Origin: Candidatus Buchananbacteria bacterium | GTDB lineage: Bacteria > Patescibacteriota > Patescibacteriia > 2-01-FULL-39-33 | Length of the DNA: 32,703 nt | Assembly (NCBI GenBank): GCA_903907165.1 | Contig: CAIVNC010000015.1 | Location: 1 to 32,703 of the forward strand | Direction of reading: 5' to 3' | Shown here: one piece after another, positions 1 to 7,654 of the stretch | Layout: every line of letters begins with the position of its first letter | How positions within the stretch are numbered: the first letter of the stretch is position 1 | Position numbers and translations under genes: made by a program | The notes under the pieces: generated by a model | Database searches by the model: none | Told to the model about the DNA's origin: nothing | The model's input: only the letters and a program-made list of their open reading frames with translations

Positions 1-115
1 GATTTGCCTACGGCCGTTCACTCCCATGAAAAATCAGCACAATATTTTCAAATGCTCGCGGGAGGATGCGGGATGCAAAATTCTGAATACAAAATACAGA
101 ATGCAAATAATGATC
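1..115. repeat. partial second copy (right half plus A-rich tail) of the 24473-24604 element
   Basis: GATTTGCCTACGGCCGTTC...AATCAGCACAATATTTTCAAATGCTCGCGGG shared with 24546-24607; similar GAATACAAA/GATGCAAA word tail. Confidence 0.75.
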
Positions 116-144
116 AAATTCTAATTATATTTATCCCCTCTTTT

Positions 145-173
145 TTGACAAATCACAAGAAAAATACTAAGAT
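145..173 (+). promoter_or_regulatory. sigma70-like promoter for the HTH gene (TTGACA 145-150, 17-nt spacer, TAAGAT 168-173)
   Basis: Read directly; followed by palindrome 176-193 and an ORF at 218. Confidence 0.55.
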
Positions 174-175
174 AA

Positions 176-193
176 GTCTAGACATGTCTAGAC
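176..193. promoter_or_regulatory. perfect 18-bp palindrome GTCTAGACATGTCTAGAC, putative operator
   Basis: Identical to its own reverse complement; lies immediately downstream of the -10 box of the HTH gene. Confidence 0.6.
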
Positions 194-217
194 AGAAGTC
201 TATTTTTTATCAAAAAT

Positions 218-580
218 ATGGCAGTCAATCCAATTAGATTAACTATCTCCCAAGCCTCCAATCTTTTTGGTATTAGCCAAAAAACCATCCGCCGAGCCAT
301 TGCTGAGCAAGAAATCCATTATATTGTTGTACGAGGTGTCTATAAGATCAACTTTGAAAGCATGCTCAAATGGTCCCAAGAACGGATCAAAATTAGCAAT
401 AAACTGGCCAACCAAGGGATTGGTCAATACGTCGAAAAGTGGAAAATCAAGAACCGACTTTACTCCCCCAACCCCAAATTAGCTGAGACAAAAGAAGGCC
501 AAGAGGTCAAAAAACGAGGCCGACCAAAGAAGGTTGTCGCTCCGGAAATTAACAAGTTAGAAGAAGAAACTAAAGAATAG
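218..580 (+). CDS. helix-turn-helix DNA-binding protein (MerR/excisionase-like HTH) with basic AT-hook-like tail (KKRGRPKK)
   Basis: ORF 120 aa; LTISQASNLFGISQKTIRRAIAEQEI...YKINFESMLKW pattern typical of HTH_17-like domains. Confidence 0.7.
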   Translation: MAVNPIRLTISQASNLFGISQKTIRRAIAEQEIHYIVVRGVYKINFESMLKWSQERIKISNKLANQGIGQYVEKWKIKNRLYSPNPKLAETKEGQEVKKRGRPKKVVAPEINKLEEETKE

Positions 581-610
581 CATGGATCCCGGATCAAGTC
601 CGGGATGACA
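581..610. repeat. short palindromic repeat CATGGATCCCGGATCAAGTCCGGGATGACA, copy 1
   Basis: 30 nt identical to 1623-1652; internal inverted repeat CCCGGA/TCCGGG. Confidence 0.8.
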
Positions 611-635
611 ACCATAATGAAGTTATCCACTTTAC

Positions 636-664
636 TTGCTTTTTTCTGACAAATACCTTATAAT
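636..664 (+). promoter_or_regulatory. promoter for secE-nusG (TTGCTT, 17-nt spacer, TATAAT)
   Basis: Motif read directly, upstream of secE. Confidence 0.5.
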
Positions 665-737
665 AAGTTCATAAAGTTATTATCCGCCTCGAGCGGATTT
701 TAAGTATCAAGAATTATCTAAATTTAAACAAAAAGAG

Positions 738-917
738 ATGAACAAGCTCATGAAGTACATCCAAGAATCAAGAGTCGAACTAAAGAATGTGTCCTGGCCA
801 AGCAAAAAGTCAGTCCAACAACACACCATTTTGGTTATTGTTATTTCCCTAGGTGTGGCTGGTTTTTTGGGAGCCATTGACTACGTTTTAACCTCCGGCT
901 TACAAAGATTTTTCTAA
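738..917 (+). CDS. secE: preprotein translocase subunit SecE (59 aa)
   Basis: ORF below the track's length cut-off: MNKLMKYIQESRVELKNVSWPSKKSVQQHTILVIVISLGVAGFLGAIDYVLTSGLQRFF*; ELKxVxWPSKK motif and single TM segment; precedes nusG. Confidence 0.93.
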   Translation: MNKLMKYIQESRVELKNVSWPSKKSVQQHTILVIVISLGVAGFLGAIDYVLTSGLQRFF

Positions 918-981
918 AATTAAAAACTATAATTATAACTTTTAGCTAATTCTGTTTGAATTAAGCTAAATTAACAACAAT

Positions 982-1527
982 ATGGCCAAACAAACATTAC
1001 AACTTGGCAGACGCTGGTATGTCATCCACACCTATTCGGGACTCGAAGAAGCTGTGGCTCACAACCTCAAACAGCGTATTGAATCCATGGACATGGAAGA
1101 CAAGATCTTTAACATCTTGATTCCAAAAGAAAAGAAGATTCGCATCAAGGCTGGTAAACGCAAAGTCGTGGAAGAAAAAATCTACCCTGGCTACGTCCTA
1201 GTCGAAATGATCGTTAACGATGAATCTTGGTACGTTGTCCGCAACACACCTCACGTCACTGGCTTCGTCGGATCCGGCACTACCCCAACCCCAGTTTCTG
1301 AAGAAGAAATCAAATCTTTACAGAAACGCATGGGTGTTGATGAGCCAGAATTCCAGATCGACTTCGTCAAAGGCGACGCTGTCAAAATCTCCGATGGCCC
1401 ATTCAAAAATATGGACGGCAAGGTTTCCGAGATTGATGAAAGCCGAGGCAAAGTCAAAGTCATGGTTTCCATGTTTGGCCGCGAGACTCCAGTTGAATTA
1501 GATTTTTTACAAATCAAAAAAGTTTAA
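982..1527 (+). CDS. nusG: transcription termination/antitermination protein NusG
   Basis: RRWYVIHTYSGLEEAVAHNLKQRI..., C-terminal KOW domain (GDAVKISDGPFKNMDGKVSEID). Confidence 0.97.
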   Translation: MAKQTLQLGRRWYVIHTYSGLEEAVAHNLKQRIESMDMEDKIFNILIPKEKKIRIKAGKRKVVEEKIYPGYVLVEMIVNDESWYVVRNTPHVTGFVGSGTTPTPVSEEEIKSLQKRMGVDEPEFQIDFVKGDAVKISDGPFKNMDGKVSEIDESRGKVKVMVSMFGRETPVELDFLQIKKV

Positions 1528-1540
1528 AGATACAAGTACA

Positions 1541-1562
1541 AATCCCAAGTCTCTTGGGGTTT
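1541..1562 (+). other. hairpin AATCCCAAG-TCT-CTTGGGGTT in nusG-rplK spacer
   Basis: Inverted repeat read directly; no strong U-tract. Confidence 0.4.
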
Positions 1563-1622
1563 GGATCATGAATCTTTACTTTCAAACATTGAGCTTCTAC
1601 TTTGTTTGAAAATAATGAAAGA

Positions 1623-1652
1623 CATGGATCCCGGATCAAGTCCGGGATGACA
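1623..1652. repeat. short palindromic repeat, copy 2 (nusG-rplK spacer)
   Basis: Identical to 581-610. Confidence 0.8.
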
Positions 1653-1672
1653 TACTAAAATAATATAATGCT

Positions 1673-2095
1673 ATGGCAAAAAAAATAAAGACAGTTATAA
1701 AATTGCAAATTGCCGGCGGTAAAGCTAATCCAGCTCCACCGGTCGGTCCAGCTCTTGGTCAGCACGGCTTGAACATTGCCGAATTCTGCCAGAGATTCAA
1801 TGACGCCACTAAAGATAAGATGGGCGACATTATTCCAGCTGAAATCACCGTTTACGATGATCGCACTTACACCTTTATCCTTAAGACTCCCCCAGCCGCT
1901 GAACTAATCAAAAAAGCTGCCGGAATCGCCAAAGGTTCAGGCAAACCACTAAAAGAAAAAGTTGGCAAAATCAGCAAAGCTCAAGTCCTAGAAATTGCAA
2001 AAGCAAAATTAGTCGACTTGAACACTACTAACATCGACGCTGCTTGCAGAATCATTGAAGGTACTGCTAGACAAATGGGCGTAGAAATCAAATAA
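1673..2095 (+). CDS. rplK: 50S ribosomal protein L11
   Basis: [34 protein letters not shown] signature. Confidence 0.98.
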   Translation: MAKKIKTVIKLQIAGGKANPAPPVGPALGQHGLNIAEFCQRFNDATKDKMGDIIPAEITVYDDRTYTFILKTPPAAELIKKAAGIAKGSGKPLKEKVGKISKAQVLEIAKAKLVDLNTTNIDAACRIIEGTARQMGVEIK

Positions 2096-2105
2096 ATTAA
2101 TTAAA

Positions 2106-2134
2106 GTGGGAGGACAAAAATCCGCTCGCACCAC
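2106..2134 (+). promoter_or_regulatory. probable ribosomal protein L1 autoregulatory leader
   Basis: GTGGGAGGA-caaaa-aTCCGCTCGCACCAC between rplK and rplA: GTGG/CCAC outer and GGA/TCC inner helices, resembling the known L1-binding mRNA element. Confidence 0.6.
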
Positions 2135-2148
2135 ATAAACATAAAGAA

Positions 2149-2844
2149 ATGAAAAAAGTTGAACACAAACCATCCAAGCGTTACCAAGAAGCTATCAAGC
2201 TTGTTGACGCTAAGAAAGTTTATTCTGTTGACGAGGCCATTGCTCTCGTCAAACAAACTTCCACTGTCAAATTTGATTCCGGCATTGATGTCCACGTCAA
2301 ATTGACTATTGATCCTCGCAAGGGCGATCAACTCGTTAGAAGCACCGTTACTTTGCCACACGGCAATGGACGTTCTGTCACCGTGGCTGTTGTCACTGGC
2401 GACAGTGATCAGCAAAAAGCAGCCAAAGCTGCTGGCGCCGAAATCGTTGGTGAAAAGGAATTGATTGAAGAAATCAAAGCTGGCAAAGCCACTTTTGATG
2501 TCTTAGTTGCTACTCCAGATGCCATGAAACTTTTGGCTCCAGTCGCTAAAATCCTCGGACCAAAAGGCTTGATGCCTAATCCAAAGGATGGCACGGTCAC
2601 CCAAAACATCGGCGAAGCCGTTGCTCAATTGAAAAAGGGTAAGATCAGCTACAAAAATGATGATTCCGCCAACCTTCACGTCTTAATCGGCAGAGCTTCA
2701 TTTACCGAACAGCAATTAAAAGAGAATTTCCAAACCATAATGGACAGCATTCTCAAAGCTAAACCAGCTGCTTCCAAAGGTACCTACATCAAAAGCGTAT
2801 CACTAGCCAGCTCCATGGGGCCTGGCGTCAAAGTCGCTTTATAA
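2149..2844 (+). CDS. rplA: 50S ribosomal protein L1
   Basis: Full-length L1-like sequence, GPKGLMPNPKDGTVT signature; directly after L11. Confidence 0.98.
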   Translation: MKKVEHKPSKRYQEAIKLVDAKKVYSVDEAIALVKQTSTVKFDSGIDVHVKLTIDPRKGDQLVRSTVTLPHGNGRSVTVAVVTGDSDQQKAAKAAGAEIVGEKELIEEIKAGKATFDVLVATPDAMKLLAPVAKILGPKGLMPNPKDGTVTQNIGEAVAQLKKGKISYKNDDSANLHVLIGRASFTEQQLKENFQTIMDSILKAKPAASKGTYIKSVSLASSMGPGVKVAL

Positions 2845-2864
2845 TTTTTTACTGAATATACAAT

Positions 2865-2897
2865 AAAAACATCTCGATGAAAGTCGAGATGTTTTTA
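2865..2897 (+). terminator. intrinsic terminator after rplA
   Basis: AAAACATCTCGA-tgaaag-TCGAGATGTTTTT. Confidence 0.85.
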
Positions 2898-3006
2898 TTT
2901 GTCCCCTAGCCTCCCAGCCGGCAATTTGGTAAAATAAAGGTAGCTTAATTTTGCAGTAAAAATCTGTGGACAAGTGCCACCGATATTTTACTGATAACCA
3001 TAAAAT

Positions 3007-3504
3007 ATGGCTCAACCTCACCGCCACGATCGGCTTTCCTGGGACGAATGTTTAATGCAAATGGCTTGGCTTATCGGCCAAAGATCATCAGATCCCAGCA
3101 CTCAGGCCGGCGCCTGCATTGCTAACGAAAAAAATGTCGTCATCGGACTCGGCTATAACGGCTGGCCTCGCGGCATCGACAATGACGCCTTACCGTGGGA
3201 ACGAGAGGGCGATTTTTTGACCACCAAATATGCCTACGTCGTCCATGGCGAAGAAAACGCCATCTACAATGCCAGCACCGATGTTGCCGGTTGCAAACTT
3301 TATTGCACGCTTTATCCTTGCAATGAATGCGCCAAAACCATTATCCAATCTGGTATTAATGAAGTTATTTACATGAGCGACAAATATCACGATCATCAAA
3401 GTTGGGTCGCTTCTCGCAAATTATTTGAACTAGCCGGAATTAAGACCAGGCAATACATTCCTCAATTCAAAATCAATTTGGAAAATAACGACGGACAAAT
3501 CTAA
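3007..3504 (+). CDS. dCMP deaminase (ComEB-like)
   Basis: RLSWDECLMQMAWLIGQRSSDPSTQAGACI; zinc motif HGEENAIYNA...PCNECAKTIIQSGI. Confidence 0.9.
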   Translation: MAQPHRHDRLSWDECLMQMAWLIGQRSSDPSTQAGACIANEKNVVIGLGYNGWPRGIDNDALPWEREGDFLTTKYAYVVHGEENAIYNASTDVAGCKLYCTLYPCNECAKTIIQSGINEVIYMSDKYHDHQSWVASRKLFELAGIKTRQYIPQFKINLENNDGQI

Positions 3505-3519
3505 TCAATAAATTGAACT

Positions 3520-4074
3520 ATGGACAGAATTATCATCGGACTTGTCGGCGAACTTGCCAGTGGCAAAGATACAGTAGCTGATCATCTCAAAGAAAAATAC
3601 GGTTCCGAAACTATCAGTTTTTCCAAATCATTGCGCGACATTCTCGATCGCCTCTTCCTGCCTCAAACTCGCCAAAACATGGCCAATCTCGGTATTGATT
3701 TGCGCGCCAGATTTGGTCAAGATCTTCTGGCCAAAGTTATCGCCGAAGAAATCAAAGCCAGTGACAAAAAAATGGCTTGCCTGCCAAACGTCAGACTAGA
3801 AAGCGACATCGTTTATCTCAAAGAAATTCCTGGATTTTTCTTGGTTTCCGTCAATACCGAAGCTCAAACTCGCTACAATCGCTTGATCGGTCGCAACCAG
3901 AATCCTGATGATAAAACTAAAACTTGGGAAGAATTTTTGGCTGACTCAGAGTTATCCACAGAGATTCAAATCCGTGATTTAATACCAACTTGCAAATACC
4001 ACTTGGACAACAATGGAAATTTTGAAAGCCTATATAAGCAAATCGACGAAATGATCGTTAAAATTAGAAATTAG
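3520..4074 (+). CDS. P-loop nucleoside/nucleotide kinase-like protein (dephospho-CoA kinase/dNMP kinase-like)
   Basis: Walker A GELASGKDT near N-terminus; small NMP-kinase-like fold. Confidence 0.65.
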   Translation: MDRIIIGLVGELASGKDTVADHLKEKYGSETISFSKSLRDILDRLFLPQTRQNMANLGIDLRARFGQDLLAKVIAEEIKASDKKMACLPNVRLESDIVYLKEIPGFFLVSVNTEAQTRYNRLIGRNQNPDDKTKTWEEFLADSELSTEIQIRDLIPTCKYHLDNNGNFESLYKQIDEMIVKIRN

Positions 4075-4087
4075 AAATTATTCTATT

Positions 4088-4702
4088 ATGTTTAAAAATA
4101 AATACAAAGGCAAATTCATTGCCGTGGAAGGCTTAAGCGGTTCTGGCGCTTCGGATCAGGCTATGGAAATTGCCAGCTACCTCAAGAAAGACAAAAAGTC
4201 TATCTGGTTCACTAGCGAACCGACCAACAATCTTGTCGGCGCCATGATCAAAAGCTGTTTGCTCGGCGATTGGAAGATGGACAGTCCGGCCGGCTTGCAA
4301 CTACTTTTTGCTGCCGATCGTGCTCATCATTTGGAAAAAGAAATTATTCCTCGCCTCAAAGAAGGAATCAACGTTATTACCGACCGCTATTTATTATCCT
4401 CAATCGCTTATGGTTCAATCGAAATCGGCGACACCGACTGGCTTTCCCGCATCAATGATCAATTCCTTTTGCCAGATTTAACTATTCTAATCAAGACTTC
4501 AGCTAAGAACTGTATAAAGAGAATGAAGGAAAATCAGAAGGCTTTCAGCCTGTTTTCCAGCGAAGAAAAGCTACAAAAAGTCTGGCAGGCCTACGAGATG
4601 ATTCAGAAAAAATATCCTAACATCAAAATTTTTGACGGCGATAAAGAAGAATTTCAATTCTTCGACGAAATCAAGAGAGAGATAGACAAATTATTAAAAT
4701 AA
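4088..4702 (+). CDS. tmk: thymidylate kinase homologue with atypical Walker A (GLSGSGAS)
   Basis: KFIAVEGLSGSGASDQAMEIASYLK...TSEPTNN...DRYLLSSIAYGS; Tmk architecture, but the P-loop Lys position is Ala. Confidence 0.8.
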   Translation: MFKNKYKGKFIAVEGLSGSGASDQAMEIASYLKKDKKSIWFTSEPTNNLVGAMIKSCLLGDWKMDSPAGLQLLFAADRAHHLEKEIIPRLKEGINVITDRYLLSSIAYGSIEIGDTDWLSRINDQFLLPDLTILIKTSAKNCIKRMKENQKAFSLFSSEEKLQKVWQAYEMIQKKYPNIKIFDGDKEEFQFFDEIKREIDKLLK

Positions 4703-4716
4703 ACTAAATAGATAAA

Positions 4717-5574
4717 ATGGAAGGTTATCTATCTAAAAAAATAACTGCTTTTTTGTTTGTGCTTTTTTTGGTTTGGCCAATCTCGGCAATTCACGCTTCA
4801 AATCTATCTCCTCAAGATGACCCTAGCTCGACAGTAGATTCAGATAGCGACGGTCTGACTGACTACCAAGAAGTTCATATTTATCACACTGATCCGCAAA
4901 AGGCTGACACTGACGGTGATGGTTTTACTGATGGCGCGGAAGTTAAAAACGGTTATTCTCCCCTAGTGCCAAATTTAAAAATAAACCAAGTTGATACCGA
5001 CCATGATGGATTAAATGATGATTTAGAAATCAAATTAGGTACGGATCTGACCAATCCTGACACTGATGGCGATGGCCACAATGATGGCCAGGAAGTTAGC
5101 TATGGCTATAATCCATTAAGGGGCAACGATGATCATTCCATGCCTCGCCGAGTTGAAGTTGACCAGACCAAACAGCAGATGTATTATTTTTTGAACAACG
5201 TTCAAATTGGTACCATCCCCGTCTCGACTGGCCTACCAAAAACTCCCACACCAAATGGCACCTATAAAATAATAACTAAGAAACTCTACGTCGATTATTT
5301 TGGCGTTAACTATAGTTACCCCAATACTAAATGGAATTTGCTGTTTAACCAAGGTCAACTGGGCTATTACCTTCACGGCGCTTTTTGGCATAATGAGTTT
5401 GGCATCGAACCGATGAGTCATGGTTGCGTCAATATTGCCTATAACAACGCCGAAAAAATCTACAATTTCCTCGACGTCGGCGATAGCGTCAAAGTTTACG
5501 GCAAATGGACCGGTAAATGGAAAACTCCAACTAAAGTCAAAGCTGCCGTTCTCGGAGCTAAAATAAAAAAATAA
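4717..5574 (+). CDS. secreted L,D-transpeptidase (YkuD) with N-terminal thrombospondin type 3/EF-like Ca-binding repeats
   Basis: Signal-like hydrophobic N-terminus; several DxDxDGxxDxxE repeats; C-terminal HGAFWHNEFGIEPMSHGCVNI catalytic motif. Confidence 0.9.
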   Translation: MEGYLSKKITAFLFVLFLVWPISAIHASNLSPQDDPSSTVDSDSDGLTDYQEVHIYHTDPQKADTDGDGFTDGAEVKNGYSPLVPNLKINQVDTDHDGLNDDLEIKLGTDLTNPDTDGDGHNDGQEVSYGYNPLRGNDDHSMPRRVEVDQTKQQMYYFLNNVQIGTIPVSTGLPKTPTPNGTYKIITKKLYVDYFGVNYSYPNTKWNLLFNQGQLGYYLHGAFWHNEFGIEPMSHGCVNIAYNNAEKIYNFLDVGDSVKVYGKWTGKWKTPTKVKAAVLGAKIKK

Positions 5575-5600
5575 ACCACCGGAAGCTCCGGTCGCATAAA

Positions 5601-5629
5601 AGTCACTTCTTTCCGAGGTGATTTTTTGT
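5601..5629 (+). terminator. intrinsic terminator
   Basis: TCACTTC-tttcc-GAGGTGA followed by TTTTTT. Confidence 0.7.
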
Positions 5630-5705
5630 TAAACTTTGGCATGTTGATAACTTTGTTTGTTGTTCACGACATAATAATTTATAATGACTGTGAGCAAAAA
5701 ATTAA

Positions 5706-5734
5706 TTGACTTGTCCGGGGCCTTAACTTAAAAT
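5706..5734 (+). promoter_or_regulatory. promoter for tmk-thyX (TTGACT, 17-nt spacer, TAAAAT), overlapped by GGGGC...GCCCC inverted repeat
   Basis: Read directly. Confidence 0.5.
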
Positions 5735-5773
5735 AGCCCCAGGACATTAAAAATTGCAATAAGCCAAAACATT

Positions 5774-7474
5774 ATGAAATTAGGCAAATTCATCGTTATT
5801 GACGGTACAGACGGTTCTGGCAAAGGTACCCAAACCACCATATTGGCTCAAAAATTGGCTCTGGGGGGATTTGCGGTTGAGACCGCCGATTTTCCCAGGT
5901 ACGGCCAAGAAAGCGCTATAATGGTCGAATCTTACCTTGCAGGGGCATTAGGAACGGCCCAAGAAGTTGGCCCTTATGCTGCCTCCAATTTATACGCTGT
6001 TGACCGTTGGGCCGCCAGTCGGGAAATGAAGAATCAACTAGCTTGTGGCAAGGTGATTATTTCCAATCGTTGGGTCTCAAGCAATGCCGGTCATCAAGCT
6101 GGCAAGATCAGCGACCCGGCAAAGCGAGAAGAATTTTTGAACTGGCTATTCGACTTGGAATATAAAAAATTAGAGCTACCCCAACCAGATTTGAACATTT
6201 TATTATACGTTCCACCAGAAGTCGGTCAAGAACTGAAATCTCGACAGAAAGATCAAAATGGCCAAGTGATGGACATACACGAAGCTGACATTAGTCATTT
6301 GAAATCTGCCTCTCAAGCTTATCTCGAAGTTGCCAAGAAAATGGGCTGGACGATTATCGACTGCGCACCAGAAGGCCAGATGAAAAGCATCGAAGAAATT
6401 AGTGAATTAATTTGGCAAGAAGTTTTACCAATAATCCAGCAAGGAGACAAAAAAATGAGCATTACCCCCGTTAGTCAAAAAGTTGAAGTCTTGGGTCACA
6501 CCCAAGGACAGGCTCATCCGGAATTTCCGGAACTGATTGAACGCGCCGGACGCACTTGCTACCAATCATGGGAAAAAGCTGCTCCAGGCACGGCTGAAAA
6601 GTTCGTTGATATGGTCATCCGTAGCGGACACGAAAGCGTCATTGAACACTCTTGGTTTGTTTTCCTGATCAAAAATATCAATGACGGCATCACGACCACG
6701 GCCAAAGGCATTGTTTTTGATTTGCTTTTGACCAACAACCTCTTTTCGGTCAGTTGTCGAGCCAATGGAGATTACCTGGTCAGCGGAAATGCTCGCATGT
6801 GGCGAAATTATTTCAAAAAGGCCAATGAGAATACCGTCTTTAAAAACATCTTCCTGGCTCAAATAAAGCAAGTGACTCCGATCCTCTTCAAAGATTTTGA
6901 AATGCCGCCCGATAATTTTATCAACGACCGGCAAATCATCATCAATCCGGAAATCAATTGGACCACGGAAGAAAAGTTGAATCACTGGTGGACTATCATT
7001 CGTTTTAGCGGTTACACTCGCGCCTTCACTCATCAGCTGGTTCGCCATCGTCCTGTCGCTATCTCCCAAGAATCGCAAAGATATTGCGATGAAGCCGGAT
7101 TTTATTCCAATGGCTATTTTGTCATTCCACCATCAATCGTCGAAGCTGGCAAAACCGAAGAGTATTTGACCATGCTTAAACAGATTGATGACAACTACAA
7201 AGCGCTTCAAACTCTGACCAACGCTGAGGGCAAAAGATTGATCCGCAATGAAGACGCGCGATTTCTCCTGCCCAACGCTTGTTGCAGTGAGATCGTAATG
7301 TCAGCCAATCTCAAGGAGTGGCACTGGATTCTCAAGATGCGCTGTGACAAACACGCTCAATGGGAAATCCGCCAAGCTGCCATGTCAGCCCTGCGACAAT
7401 TTCAAAATCTGTTCCCTGGTTGCTTTGACGATTTTGTCATTGCCGATGATGGCCTTTCCGCCGAACTGAAGTAA
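5774..7474 (+). CDS. fusion protein: thymidylate kinase (aa 1-~227) + flavin-dependent thymidylate synthase ThyX (aa ~228-566)
   Basis: N-part KFIVIDGTDGSGKGTQ...DFPRYG...NRWVSSNAGHQAGKI; C-part ThyX with RAGRTCYQSWEK, SGHESVIEH, HQLVRHRPVAISQESQRY (RHRx7S motif). One continuous ORF without stop at the junction. Confidence 0.92.
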   Translation: MKLGKFIVIDGTDGSGKGTQTTILAQKLALGGFAVETADFPRYGQESAIMVESYLAGALGTAQEVGPYAASNLYAVDRWAASREMKNQLACGKVIISNRWVSSNAGHQAGKISDPAKREEFLNWLFDLEYKKLELPQPDLNILLYVPPEVGQELKSRQKDQNGQVMDIHEADISHLKSASQAYLEVAKKMGWTIIDCAPEGQMKSIEEISELIWQEVLPIIQQGDKKMSITPVSQKVEVLGHTQGQAHPEFPELIERAGRTCYQSWEKAAPGTAEKFVDMVIRSGHESVIEHSWFVFLIKNINDGITTTAKGIVFDLLLTNNLFSVSCRANGDYLVSGNARMWRNYFKKANENTVFKNIFLAQIKQVTPILFKDFEMPPDNFINDRQIIINPEINWTTEEKLNHWWTIIRFSGYTRAFTHQLVRHRPVAISQESQRYCDEAGFYSNGYFVIPPSIVEAGKTEEYLTMLKQIDDNYKALQTLTNAEGKRLIRNEDARFLLPNACCSEIVMSANLKEWHWILKMRCDKHAQWEIRQAAMSALRQFQNLFPGCFDDFVIADDGLSAELK

Positions 7475-7497
7475 TAAGTAAAAGAACAATCTTTTCC

Positions 7498-7537
7498 AAC
7501 CCCGCCAATCAGTTTTTGGCGGGGTTTTTCTTTTTTT
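7498..7537 (+). terminator. intrinsic terminator after tmk-thyX
   Basis: AACCCCGCCA-atcagttt-TTGGCGGGGTT + T-run. Confidence 0.9.
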
Positions 7538-7566
7538 AACTTATCCACAGTCAAAACCGCTAAATA

Positions 7567-7595
7567 TTGACAAGATTATAAATATATCCTATAAT
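7567..7595 (+). promoter_or_regulatory. perfect consensus sigma70 promoter (TTGACA-17 nt-TATAAT)
   Basis: Exact consensus hexamers with optimal spacing. Confidence 0.8.
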
Positions 7596-7654
7596 AGATA
7601 AATTCGTACTGTCTGTAAAATTCATTAAGAAATACAAAGAAAGGAGTAGAACCC

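Noticed and set aside
4-237. 77-aa plus-strand ORF at window start
   Set aside because: Lies in the dispersed repeat and promoter/operator region; low-complexity translation, overlaps the HTH gene; no RBS.
682-701. ATCCGC-ctcga-GCGGAT + TTTT hairpin in the secE leader as a terminator
   Set aside because: Short stem and short U-run; could be an attenuator but evidence is too weak to call it.
6566-7078. 170-aa minus-strand ORF inside thyX
   Set aside because: Antisense to a well-supported ThyX domain; no independent signals.
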